From: Aurelia coerulea
Lineage: Eukaryota; Cnidaria; Scyphozoa; Semaeostomeae; Ulmaridae
Direction of reading: 5' to 3'
Length of the DNA: 64,000 nucleotides
NCBI GenBank assembly: GCA_039566865.1
Contig: CM076947.1
Coordinates: 10,299,501 to 10,363,500, forward strand
Position 1 is the first letter of the stretch. Each line of letters starts with the position of its first letter. The position numbers and the translations under genes are program-made. This document shows, piece by piece, positions 54,982 to 64,000 of this stretch. The notes under the pieces are model-generated. The model made no database searches. It was not told where the DNA came from and was given only the letters and a program-made list of their open reading frames with translations.

Positions 54982-56340
54982 ACAAGATTTCAACAGAAAT
55001 TGTGTAATGTCTGTGGTAAAAAAACGGATCTTTTGTTTATCTGTGACTGTGTGGCCCTTACAGAAAACTTTGTAAGTTCCTACACACCCAATATATCTTG
55101 AGTGCTGACCCTATTATTGTGTTATGCAGTTTTAGAATAGTCCTCATATCTTGTGCGTGCTCAGCCCAGATATGAAACTGAAAGTTTGCCTTGCGTCCAC
55201 GGTTCTGGGCACTAAATTTTTGTGAAACAATTTGTTTAGCACTAGAGGAAACATGGGCCCACTGTGTAGCAACGCGAAAACAGCCATGCAAGCAATTCTC
55301 GTGACGGAAGGAGTGATCTTCCGCACATTCTACATGCTTTCCAATTTGGTGCTTTGCAAACTTTTCAGTCTGGGTTTCATTTTGCAAATAATGTTTTACT
55401 CTGCAGTTGCTTTGCTAAAAGCGAGACATTGCAGACTTTTGTCCATATATGTGTAATTCATTTAAAGTAGGCATATATATATATGAGTAGCTATGGAATA
55501 GAAACTAATTCAAGTCTGACACAAAGTAAATTTAAATTTCCAGAGCAAAGTTAGTAACCAAAAAGCAGGGTAAATGCATGAACAACAAATTACATAGATT
55601 TTGAGTAAGAAATTATTATCTGCTTTAAGTTTTTTACAACATTGATCTTATCATCAATTGTATCAAAGAAGAAATGCTTATTTTGTACCAACTAGGAATT
55701 ACCCACTGTACTGCATGTTATTCCATTGAACTCTGATACTGATACAAAGTGGGTGTGAAACATACGGATGTGGACAGCTGCTTTGAGCAATGAACCAATT
55801 GGTTAAATATTTTCGTCTGGCATTGGTCAAGTTGAATCTTGTTGGATAAGATTGAAACCAGCAGATTCATAGTGGAGAACAAACATGTCATTCTATCTTC
55901 TTTCCTAGATACTTGTATTTTGGATTTGCTAGATCCTTAGATAATTACTGTATATTCTGGATTCTCTACTTTCATCAGCCACAAAATTATACAGCTGATG
56001 TAAGACTTTCAGTGAAAATCTGGCCAGATCGTCCGGCCGGATTTTAACAATTCAAGCCGGAAAGTCCAGTTCCAGGCAGATTATGAAAATCCTGATCTGG
56101 TACCCCCCTAAATTCATGATTTAACACCAAAAATTCAGAAGAATTGACAATGAGATTTGTGTTGTGGAAACAATAGACTGGACTGTCCAGTCTCCATAGA
56201 TGCAGATCTGTACAGTATGTTTTCCACATGGGTTTAGAATCACAACAAAACTTTCAAGGCAAAACCAGATTAAATGTATCTCCATCTTAAAGAAATGGAA
56301 GCACTTTGTTTTGAATATGTTTCATTCTTCTTTCCATATT
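54982..56340. other. No recognisable gene
   Basis: Open frames near 55058-55456 on both strands look like chance. Short ATAT run at 55472-55483. No TIR pair found. Confidence 0.35.
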
Positions 56341-56350
56341 CTAATTGCAG

Positions 56351-57092
56351 GGAGGCGCAAACCAAAGCGACCGGATGTTATATTAAAAGTATGTATTGTT
56401 CACAAATCCTGCCTATTACAGCAACTTGTGTTTGTTCTTGTTGTGATTGTTTGATTCATGCATTACACAATCAAAGTCAATCTCCAATATTTCAGCAGTT
56501 GCACATATCTCTACGGACTTGTTGTTTACAATTTTTTTCAATTAATGCCCTTGTTTTTTAAACTTGTCACAAGAAACAATGCTTATACATCACAGCACTT
56601 GTGCACATTAACATGACAAGCATTCTAAAGAATACCTACAGTATGACTTCTTAAGAAACTGAAACAATGATTGAAAGGAAATTAAGCATTTCCCCAAGGG
56701 TTCATGAGAATTATCAGGCATACAGTGTTATGTTGCCCATAGTGTAGGCCTTAGGCATATTAACATTATGGTTTCCTTCCTTAGAGTTTTGTACTTACTC
56801 TTGAGAATTCCGGTTTTAACAATTTGCAATTTTTCACATGGTTAAAGAATTCTTATCATAATCTGTAGAGTTTGTGTAAATTATTATGAATTTTTGTCAT
56901 GTTATTATACACAAGACATCCACTGTATGTCAAAATGTATTTCAGAAATGTGAAAATTGCAATACGGGCAACCCACCAAACAAATCAGTTTGTAAGGAGT
57001 GTGGTTGTCCGTTTACAAAGAGAAAGAAAAAGATTCAGTCCATAAAAGGGACAACAAACCCAACCAAGCAGGCTGATGAGATGACTGTCAGG
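56351..57092 (+). CDS. Two exons of a zinc-ribbon protein
   Basis: A 38-nt exon (56351-56388, acceptor aattgcag, donor AAAA|gtatgt) encodes a basic peptide RRKPKRPDVILK. A 147-nt exon (56946-57092, acceptor atttcag, donor AGG|gtatgt) starts KCENCNTGNPPNKSVCKECG. It has Cys-x2-Cys-x9-Cys-x2-Cys followed by a Lys-rich tail. Both end in phase 0. The zinc ribbon is intact and resembles the UPF0547/zinc-ribbon type. It mirrors the minus-strand pair at 29605-29953 in exon order, size and phase. Confidence 0.55.
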
Positions 57093-58473
57093 GTATGTAG
57101 AGCTTCATGATTGCATCTTCTTGCTCAAAGAAAATCGTTCTTTTAAAATTCCACACTTTCCTGTTTCAAGGAGTATTGTAATGAGAAAACAATTTATAAA
57201 AACTGGTTATGTTAGAAAATTTGCTTTATGTACTTGACCAGTTAATTTGTCCTCAGACTTACTAAGCATTCAATCTGTGAAGAAAAACGAGACAGCAGAA
57301 ATGACAGATGCATTAAACATTTACCTGTTTTTTAGAATCAACACTTGGTGTACAATCTACAATCTTTTTACAATTCTCTTGAGGTTCAGAGAAATTTTCA
57401 TGTCCAATAGAGCAAAACCTCTTGCCCAACCAACTTCAAATTGGCACGAGAAATGTATTCAATTGATTGACTTGCCCTACTCATACTTTTCTCGATCAGT
57501 TGAAGCTCAAGCTGGCAAGATTGAATGCTTCTCAGTAGCACCAGAGTGTCTTGAATCTCTTTCTTCATTATTATTCTTTTTCTAGGCACTTATCAAACTT
57601 TCTAAGCGAATATTTAAAAAAAATTTCGATCATAATATCTTCTCCTACCCAGCCGGGGGTAAAGCTCTAACTGCAGTCAGATAGGCTACAGATCGCCCTA
57701 TTCCGATCACAAGGTTTGGCTTCAAATTATGAGATTCTCTCTCAATGAAGAGACGGGGTTTAAGGTGAAATTGAAAAAAAAACTGACTTTGGATGCACGT
57801 GAGATAGGGTTTGAATTGATGCCAGGAGGGGCATTTAAATATGGGAAGGGGACTATGGGGGTCTATGGGGGACTATGGGGGAAGGTGTTCCCAGTTATCT
57901 TGTAACATACTGTAAATTTCAATTGAAAATTGCTTATGGTGTCATTAAACGAATAAAGAGGCAAAATGTTACTTATCAAATGATAACTTGAGGTAATTAT
58001 CTTCCGTTATGTGTACAGCATCCATTTCAATTGGAAACTGCGCTTTCTTGAGCTCTGCGGTGATGCTGTTCGAAATTCATGCGCGAACTTGCGTGATCGG
58101 AAAAGGGCGATGGAATGAAGATGTCGCAATTTTATCGCTGTGTTTTCCGACAAAGATTGTACAGAAGACGGTCGCTAAATGTACAATAACTGGTTTCTAT
58201 CCTTTAAACTATGAAATAAGGAATAATTCATTAGCATTGACTTTTCCAATAAAATTACTTGGGCCAAGTAACTCGAGGTTTCTTTTTGAGTGATCGGAAA
58301 AGGGTGATGGGGCTCTAATTGTCTTGACAGTCAACAAAACACATCTGGTAGCAATCTTGGCTGCAATCTGTTTTCAACTCCTGGTTTGACAGAATAATTT
58401 GCTGGCCAGGGTAAGTCACCAACGGAATTAGGAGAAGCGATGTTGCTGTCCTTTCTGAAGTTTGAATCATGTA
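57093..58473. other. No recognisable gene
   Basis: Frames at 57247-57585 and 58009-58293 are open but have no motif; a donor-like site ends the first. A short GGGGGACTATG tandem lies at 57850-57885. Confidence 0.35.
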
Positions 58474-59035
58474 CAGTAATGTCCCGCATATAAGAAACAC
58501 AAATTTAAGAAACCCTGATTTTCAAAATAGTAGCCCATTTTATAAGAAACTTGTTCAGGTCTGAAAAAAAGCTTGTTTCTTATTTAAAAACTATGGATTG
58601 AAACCTTGGAATTTTTCAGCTTGAGACTGTTCCATATTTTTGGCCCTTGGTAAGATAGACATTTTTGGCCTGTGTTACTCTTACAAAATGGGACGTTTGG
58701 TCTAAACTTAGACCTTCGCGTTATTCGACTTTGGTCGGCTGGATAGAATATTTCGTCAGCATAAGCTGGAGCAGTTCCATTAAAAAATTTCATTATATTT
58801 ACACAGATATTTTGATCTACTCTGTGCTTAGTGGGGAGCCAGTTTATAGCTTTGAATTCTGTAGCCCCAACGTAGAGATCATGTCAATCATCATCAATAG
58901 AGATCATGTCTGGTTCAACAGTATATGTTTTTGTAATAAGAAACTTTACCCTGATTTGCAAGTTTATCTCATTATATAAGAAACGGATCAGACCTGAAAT
59001 TGAAAAAGTTGTTTCTTATATGTGGGACACTACTG
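58474..59035. mobile_element. TACAGTA-type element, TA target, containing a LINE scrap
   Basis: Ends CAGTAATGTCCCGCATATAA and the complement of CAGTAGTGTCCCACATATAA, each continuing GAAAC, flanked by TA (58472-58473, 59036-59037). Sub-terminal repeats 'TTCAGGTCTGAAA' and 'TCAGACCTGAAA' also pair. 562 bp. The middle holds a LINE C-terminal fragment on the minus strand. Confidence 0.82.
58590..58880 (-). pseudogene. LINE ORF2 C-terminal fragment
   Basis: Minus strand: 'NWLPTKHRVDQNICVNIMKF' then 'FNGTAPAYADEIFYPADQSR', 'CLSYQGPKIWNSLKL'. This matches the CR1/L2-type tail 'L.WLPv..Ri..k....tfk..nG.aP.Yl.dll' and 'G.ki.y.gp.iWN.LP'. It is wholly inside the TACAGTA-type element. Confidence 0.7.
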
Positions 59036-59222
59036 TATGTCTTGCATTATATATTGATTATCAACTTTATCCGCAGAGCACTCAATAGTTCCTCAGCAAT
59101 CAAGTTTGGGAGAGAATTATCTTAAGTGCTGCTTGAGTTTACATTTTTCGTACTGTTTGTAATTTTTTTGTTGCTAGGCCTCCAATCAATTTTGGTTCCA
59201 ATCAGCTTTGGTGTCTACTGTA

Positions 59223-59654
59223 CAGTAAGAACCCGCAAAATAGAAAGCCAGTTTTTTCAAAGCAGCTTGTTAAGTTTCTTATTATGGAATGGTCATTAAT
59301 CTGGATACAGGATGAAAGGTTTCAGATTCAGGAAAGATGAAACCTTCAGTGATTTCAGCTTAATATTTCATGAAAAGAGAAAACACTATCTGGCAGTACA
59401 TTCTCGTTACCTAGCTTACTCAAACATGCATATATGCCAAATTTACCATCAGATATGGAGATGCCTTTGCATGAAGTCTCTAAAAAGTGTTGTTAGGTTA
59501 AAAAAGAATATCAAATATGAATTTAGTGTGGGTCCTTCTATAAGAAACCTTCTTAAAATCAGGCTGAGAAGTTTCATAGATGAGGGCACCATTTCTCAAA
59601 AAAATCAGCCTGAGGTTTCTTATATAGTGGTTTCTATTTTGCAGCTTCTTACTG
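59223..59654. mobile_element. TACAGTA-type MITE 2
   Basis: Ends CAGTAAGAACCCGCAAAATA and the complement of CAGTAAGAAGCTGCAAAATA, each followed by GAAA. Flanks are TA on the left and CA on the right. 432 bp. The interior has 'TATAAGAAACC' and 'GGTTTCTTATA' words like the neighbour. The open frame 59312-59683 has no motif. Confidence 0.65.
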
Positions 59655-59955
59655 CATGTTTACTTTATGAAAGAAAGGCATGAATGCCCAAGAATAGAAA
59701 TTCTGTCATGAAGGGAGATTTCCATTTATCATGTCTTTACCTATTTCATTCCTGCAGATCTTTTCAAGGGATTAGACATAGCTCTATCTCATAGCCCCAA
59801 AAACTAGAGTAAAGGAACCTCCACAAATCCATTGTTTCTTTAGTTACGCGATGAAACAGCAGGTGTCAAAGTTATTAAAGACAGTAAATAATTTTTAAAC
59901 TTGGCCTGGGTCAGCTTTTAACTATGTCAATTCCCTTTTAGTGAGAACTTACAAG

Positions 59956-60964
59956 CTAGACAATTAACTTCCTTGAACCCATATAAATACTACCGGGTGA
60001 CCCAGAAAAAAAGTGACCCAACGCAATCTGTTCCAGAAAATCAAGTAAGTGGCCGATTGAAATGCTTTAAACGTTGTTCTGTGGCTAAAAGACTAGCCTA
60101 TGCTATGAGTATTTTTGGCAATTTTTTTCTGCACGGTAAATTTTGAAATTTAAGGATGTCCAGGAAAAGGGCATGCCTGAAATCCTCAAAAAGTCGTCAA
60201 AAACAGGGGATCGATTTACAGCCATTTCAAATCTTCAAAACAAGAAGGAGTGTGTTTCATTTCAACCTGGGAATAGGTAACCCAGTCAGAAGTCTTTAGA
60301 GCAAGTTTATAGTCCCTAGGTACTTGAAAATATTCTCAGGCAGAATGAAACACGCTCCTCGTTGTTTTGAAGATCTGAAATGGCTTCAAATCGATCCCCT
60401 GTTTTTGACGACTTTTTGAGAATTTCAAGCTTGCCCTTTTCCTCAAAATTCTTAATTTTGCAACTTTCCCGTGCCCAAAAAATTGCCAAAAATACTCATA
60501 ATGTAGGCTGGTCTTTTAGCGACAGAACAACGTTTGAAATATCTCAATCTGCCACTTACCTTTTTTCTATAACATATTGTGTTGGGTCACTTTTTTCTGG
60601 GTCACCCGGTAGTAGGAAATAGGCAAATGGAGCGTATTTTCATTACAACACATGAAGGGCAAACACGTATGTTGCCCTTCCCCAAGTAACCATAACGCCA
60701 TAATACATACTTTCGATAAGCTGCTTTTCTGAAAGCCCTTGTTCTGTTATCCCCTGCATTATTTCGAATATCAACCAAATTTTTTACGGCCATTTCTAAG
60801 TTTTTAGGGTGCAGACAGAACTTTGAAAGCTTTCTTCAGTCTGTAATGCAATCTTTGTGTTTGCAGCACTTGTTTTCAATGGCTCTCTGTATCTCGCAGC
60901 AGTTACCACATTCACACCAAGTGGGCTTGTTTCTTGTATCCAACTCATCAACAGATTGGTTTTC
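59956..60964 (-). pseudogene. P2RX7_C-domain protein, split by a MITE
   Basis: An exon starts after a ctgcagtag tandem acceptor at about 60965. It reads 'RNKPTWCECGNCCEIQ', 'NKCCKHKDCITD', a TGA, 'FCLHPKNLEMAV', then 'AYRKYVLWRYGYLGKGNIRV', 'CPSCVVMKIR'. The C-x-C-x2-C(C), CC...C and 'YR.yvlW..G.LGkGNr.V.PSCvv..IR..FP' pattern is the zinc-binding domain of the P2X7 C-terminus (P2RX7_C), which occurs alone in many invertebrate genes. The MITE sits just after the FP; beyond it the frame resumes and stops at TAG 59958-59956. Confidence 0.75.
59993..60609. mobile_element. Mariner-like hairpin MITE inserted in the P2RX7_C pseudogene
   Basis: 617 bp imperfect palindrome with ends CCGGGTGACCCAGAAAAAA and complement, flanked by TA (59991-59992, 60610-60611). 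The arms include GGGGATCGATTT, TTTTGACGACTTTTTGAG and AATACTCAT..TAGGCT in opposite order. Same terminus class as 15534-16127. Confidence 0.9.
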
Positions 60965-61257
60965 CTACTGCAGATAGAGCAAACAAAATACGCACCGCCA
61001 GCCCGAGGCATCTTGCAAGCATGTAATCTCACTTGTATTTCTTTGGTAAACTATATTCTCTTTTTAAATTTATTTTAACTGTTACGAAATCAAACAAATG
61101 GAGTGAAAAATCATTTATGATCAACAACAAGAAATGGATGAGCAAATGAGAGAAGTGCTAGGCAAAGAGATAGCCATACACATGAGCAAGATCAATGCAG
61201 GAATAAAGAAAATGTTTGATGAAAGTCTAGAAAAGGTAACCGACCAACGGGAGTCAC

Positions 61258-61430
61258 TAATTCAAGATTCAAGATCCAAGATTCAAGATTCAAGATCCGG
61301 AATTCAAGATTCACACTAATTCTAGATCCGGAATTCAAGATTCACACTAATTCTAGATCCGGAATTCAAGATTCACACTAATTCAAGATCCGGAATTCAA
61401 GATTCACACTAATTCTAGATCCATACTGAA
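61258..61430. repeat. Minisatellite, left arm
   Basis: About four copies of a 36-38 bp unit (CCGGAATTCAAGATTCACAC followed by TAATTCTAGAT), preceded by short ATTCAAGATTC repeats. Confidence 0.9.
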
Positions 61431-62849
61431 TTGGGATCTACCCAATTCCCCAGCCAATTCCTCAATTTACAACACACGCATTCTTACTTAAAGGTACTTG
61501 AGCTTCTGTAAATGTCTAAATGTTGCAAAGACTTCAAAAAACCTTCCTTTGAGGGCACAAGTAGTGAGCATGAAGACTGATAATGGAGCTTTAAGAAACT
61601 CGTAAAAACTCTGACCATTGAAAATCTGACCAGAAACTTTCAGTGCTGGCCCGAATTCTTAGTTTCTTAAAAAAAATGTGTGCAAAAAATGAGTGAAAAT
61701 AAAAGAGAAATGCCATGGATTTCCTTGATAAAAGGAAAAGCGTTTCTTGAATAATTTGGCCAAGTATTGAAGTTTGTTCATTGTTGTTATCGAAGAGTCG
61801 AGTTTCTATAGTTTCTTATTAAAAATGTGTGCTTGAAACTATTTCACATTGCACAAAGGGCATTACGGATACAGTATATGTATCATAACTTTTACGTTGC
61901 TTTGTTGACAAACAGTCTTTCGTTTGTTAAAGATTTATGTTTTGTGCTAACATGTCAATTATTTCCTTCAATATCTGCAGAGCGCGTAAAGACAGAAAGG
62001 GTTTTAATTAAGATTCTCATCGCAGCAAGGGCTATGACAGAATCATTCATACCACTCAGTAAAAGTGACATGGGCTACACTTTTTTTTATAAGAAACTAA
62101 GAATTTGGGCCAGTACTGGAAGTTTCTTAAAATTATCAGATTTTGAGAACTCAGAGTTTCTTACGAGTTTCTTAGAGGTTCCATAACAATCTTCATATTC
62201 ACTACATGTGCCCTTGTGAACATTTCAAAACAAGGTTTTTTAAGCCTTTCCAATGTTTAGACATTACTCAAGTGCCTTACGAGTAATATGATACAGGAAA
62301 CAAGTGAAAGTAAAGTGAAAACATGTCGAGGATTTACCTTATCAAAATAAATAGTTTCTTAGCTTATATTTTCCCAGTACTGGATTTTTTTAATTTTTTG
62401 GCGATCTGAGAGTTGAGTTTCTTATAAGCAGTTTCTTATAAGAAAAAATACGTGTATTATTTCAAATTCTGCCCGAATGGTCCGAATAACCTGTAAGGTA
62501 ATCTTAATTTAGAATAGAATTGCAGATCTTGACTTACACTTGCCTTTTTCATAAGAAACAGCTTATAAGAGATGTAAGGCGATTTTTGAAGTCGATAAAC
62601 CATCCTACCTGGATTGAAAATGCAAAGAAACTTAAAGGAGGTGTTTTTAAAAGTCTTGGCAACGTTTAGACATTTAGCTCAAGTACCTTTAAGTGATGTG
62701 ATACAGAAAACAAAGAATATGTGTGTGTTTTTAATTGAAGAATTGGGTAGATCAACCATTTATTCACAAGCCTGATACAAAGAAAACACAGCGAAAAAGA
62801 TCAAACCACACAGATTCTCCAAGGAATTCTTAAAAAGCCCAATTCAGTA

Positions 62850-63145
62850 TGAATCTTGATTTCGGGATCTAGAATTAGTGTGAATCTTGAATTCCGGATC
62901 TTGAATTAGAGTGAATCTTGAATTCTGGATCTAAAATTAGTGTGAATCTTGAATTCCGGATCTAGAATTAGTGTGAATCTTGAATTCCGGATCTAGAATT
63001 AGTATGAATCTTGAATTCCGGATCTTGAATTAGAGTGAATCTTGAATTCTGGATCTAGAATTAGTGTGAATCTTGAATTCCGGATCTAGAATTAGTGTGA
63101 ATCTTGAATTCCGGATCTTGAATCTTGAATCTTGAATTAGTGACT
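62850..63145. repeat. Minisatellite, right arm (inverse of the left)
   Basis: About seven to eight copies of the complementary unit (GTGTGAATCTTGAATTCCGG followed by ATCTAGAATTA). The array is longer than in the left arm, so the arms have changed copy number independently. Confidence 0.9.
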
Positions 63146-63252
63146 CCCCCGACCAACTTACTGATATTGAATACAAACTAGACAGGATTGAAAAAGATCA
63201 CATACAAATAACAAATGACTACACGATCGCGAAAAAGACAGCGGACAAGATC

Positions 63253-63767
63253 CTAAAGGCAAATGTTAAATTGACCAAAAACAAAGAGCTCCTGAAAGAA
63301 AAACTCAAGCTGGCAGAACAACGAGCTCTGAAAAGTGCGCAGAGAGTTGCTCTCTGCAGTAGACCGATGAAACATGGCAATCATGCGCTTATCTACTGCG
63401 ACCTCCCCATCAACAAATTGATCTGCTCCAAGCATAAGATGAAAGTAGTAGTGCGTTGAGGCGACAGTCTTCACATTTCTGCAGTAAAATATTGCTTTAA
63501 GCGCGTTTTCTTTGTTTACCCTCAAGTGTGACAAATACCAATTAAAAAAACTGTAATCACCTGGCTTGCATTTTTGAACTTCATAGTAAACATTTTGTCT
63601 TTCCATCGGCACGTAAATGATACTGGGTGCGGCGATATGCAAACTGTTCCAAATATCAGCCTTAACTTCTTCTGTTGCAGTGGCAGTTAGCGCAAAGAAG
63701 CGCACATCACTTCGCAGGAAAGATTGCAGATCTCCAAGACGTAGATAATTTGGTCTAAAGTCATTGC
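63253..63767 (-). pseudogene. RecQ-type helicase fragment (motif III to second RecA domain)
   Basis: After a possible acceptor (gttgtag) at 63768 the minus strand reads 'GNDFRPNYLRLGDLQSFLRS' and 'VRFFALTATATEEVKADIW', the RecQ motif II-III region ('WGHDFRp.Y..l..lr' and 'ALTATAt..V..DI'). Then come 'ERQNVYYEVQ' and 'AIFYCRNVKTVAS' (motif IV), and 'RMIAMFHRSTAE' (motif V start). It ends around 63325. The Trp of WGHDFR is Arg here. A Walker A fragment of a similar protein is at 3658-4140. Confidence 0.75.
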
Positions 63768-64000
63768 CCCTACAACAAATAAAATTCTCCAGATTTCATA
63801 GACTATAGGAGCAATGATCTGTTGCAAAAATAACCTAATCTATTATTGAAATCGTTTTCTAACTGAACTGCGCAGTTACAGTTTGCAAAGAGCGGCAATG
63901 AATCATTGATTTTTCTGAATATCTTGATTAAATCTTTCTGCTTCCTTTCTTAAGGAAACACCACAACGACAAGGCAAGAGGCAGGAAGATGTGGCACCGC

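Larger units (their letters stand above)
61249..63148. mobile_element. 1.9 kb foldback element, minisatellite arms, 9-bp target duplication
   Basis: It starts GGGAGTCACTAATTCAAG and ends with the reverse complement, between perfect copies of CCGACCAAC (61240-61248, 63149-63157). Each arm is a tandem array of a unit containing ATTCAAGATCCGGAATTCAA (left 61258-61430, right 62850-63140). Next, inward, come matching blocks AAGGTACTTGAGC...TAAATGT / ACATTTAGCTCAAGTACCTT. The centre (61590-62560) is rich in TTTCTTA words. No coding capacity. The 9-bp duplication suggests mobilisation by a Mutator-type enzyme, though foldbacks of other classes also make 8-9 bp. Confidence 0.9.
61134..63330 (+). pseudogene. 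Coiled-coil ORF interrupted by a 1.9 kb foldback element
   Basis: Left part (from ATG 61134, MDEQMREVLGKEIAIHMSKI) and right part (63158-63330, 'DIEYKLDRIEKDHIQI', 'KELLKEKLKLAEQRA') are both Lys/Glu-rich helices. Removing the element and one 9-bp target copy joins them in frame. The gene has no known domain; such coiled coils are common in ORF1 proteins of non-LTR elements. Upstream the frame has a stop at about 61109. The 3' side runs into the minus-strand RecQ fragment near 63330. Confidence 0.6.

Noticed and set aside
61258..63140. Possible CRISPR-like array
   Set aside because: Repeats are contiguous with no unique spacers, inverted between arms, and inside a transposon in a eukaryotic genome.

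Overview
The window looks like an animal nuclear contig, most likely from an invertebrate and probably a cnidarian. It is AT-rich, it has GT-AG introns with short exons, and it is full of transposon families typical of cnidarian and other invertebrate genomes. No host housekeeping gene, rRNA or complete tRNA was recognised. Almost all recognisable coding sequence belongs to mobile elements or to protein families that travel with them, and nearly all of it is broken by stops, frameshifts or later insertions. The taxonomic guess is an inference from content, not from a marker gene.

Layout. 0.5-2.8 kb: a Penelope-like retroelement fragment split by a TTAA-flanked MITE. 3.1-5.4 kb (minus): a zinc-motif protein, a RecQ-type helicase and a cysteine-protease-like protein, all decayed and in one orientation. 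6-10.7 kb: a second MITE copy, an unrecognised coiled-coil pseudogene and low-information DNA. 10.9-14.0 kb: a 3.1 kb unit with long inverted arms that encloses a complete 49-codon two-exon ORF and a 2A-like plus protease-like remnant. 14.2-18.4 kb: two Mutator-like MITEs with 9-bp target duplications, a mariner-like hairpin, a LINE scrap and a piggyBac transposase remnant. 20.4-22.3 kb: a dead THAP/DDE_4 transposase and a MITE carrying a tRNA-like promoter. 23-31.4 kb: more MITEs, a pseudogene related to the 3 kb zinc-motif protein, and two good splice-bounded zinc-ribbon exons.

31.7-39.4 kb (minus): a Helitron whose Rep catalytic core has been replaced by an almost intact CR1/L2-type LINE (34.3-37.85 kb). 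The Helitron 3' hairpin and CTAG end are visible. 39.7-40.8 kb: a 1 kb hairpin element with a 7-bp target duplication. 41.4-44.7 kb: two copies of an unrecognised gene flank a Pif1-like helicase whose halves lie in opposite orientations. 44.7-50.2 kb: LINE, DIRS-like and integrase-like remnants. 51-57.1 kb: a multi-exon THAP transposase of Kolobok-like type and a second zinc-ribbon exon pair. 58.5-64 kb: three TA-flanked elements, a P2RX7_C-domain pseudogene split by one of them, a 1.9 kb foldback element with minisatellite arms inserted in a coiled-coil ORF, and a RecQ-like fragment.

The main biological story is nested insertion. In several places removing one element plus one copy of its target duplication restores a reading frame (1508-2396 approximately; 49368-50066, 59993-60609 and 61249-63148 exactly), which dates the layers relative to each other. 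A second theme is a piggyBac-type MITE family in which every informative copy carries two cAMP-response-element octamers 18 bp apart.
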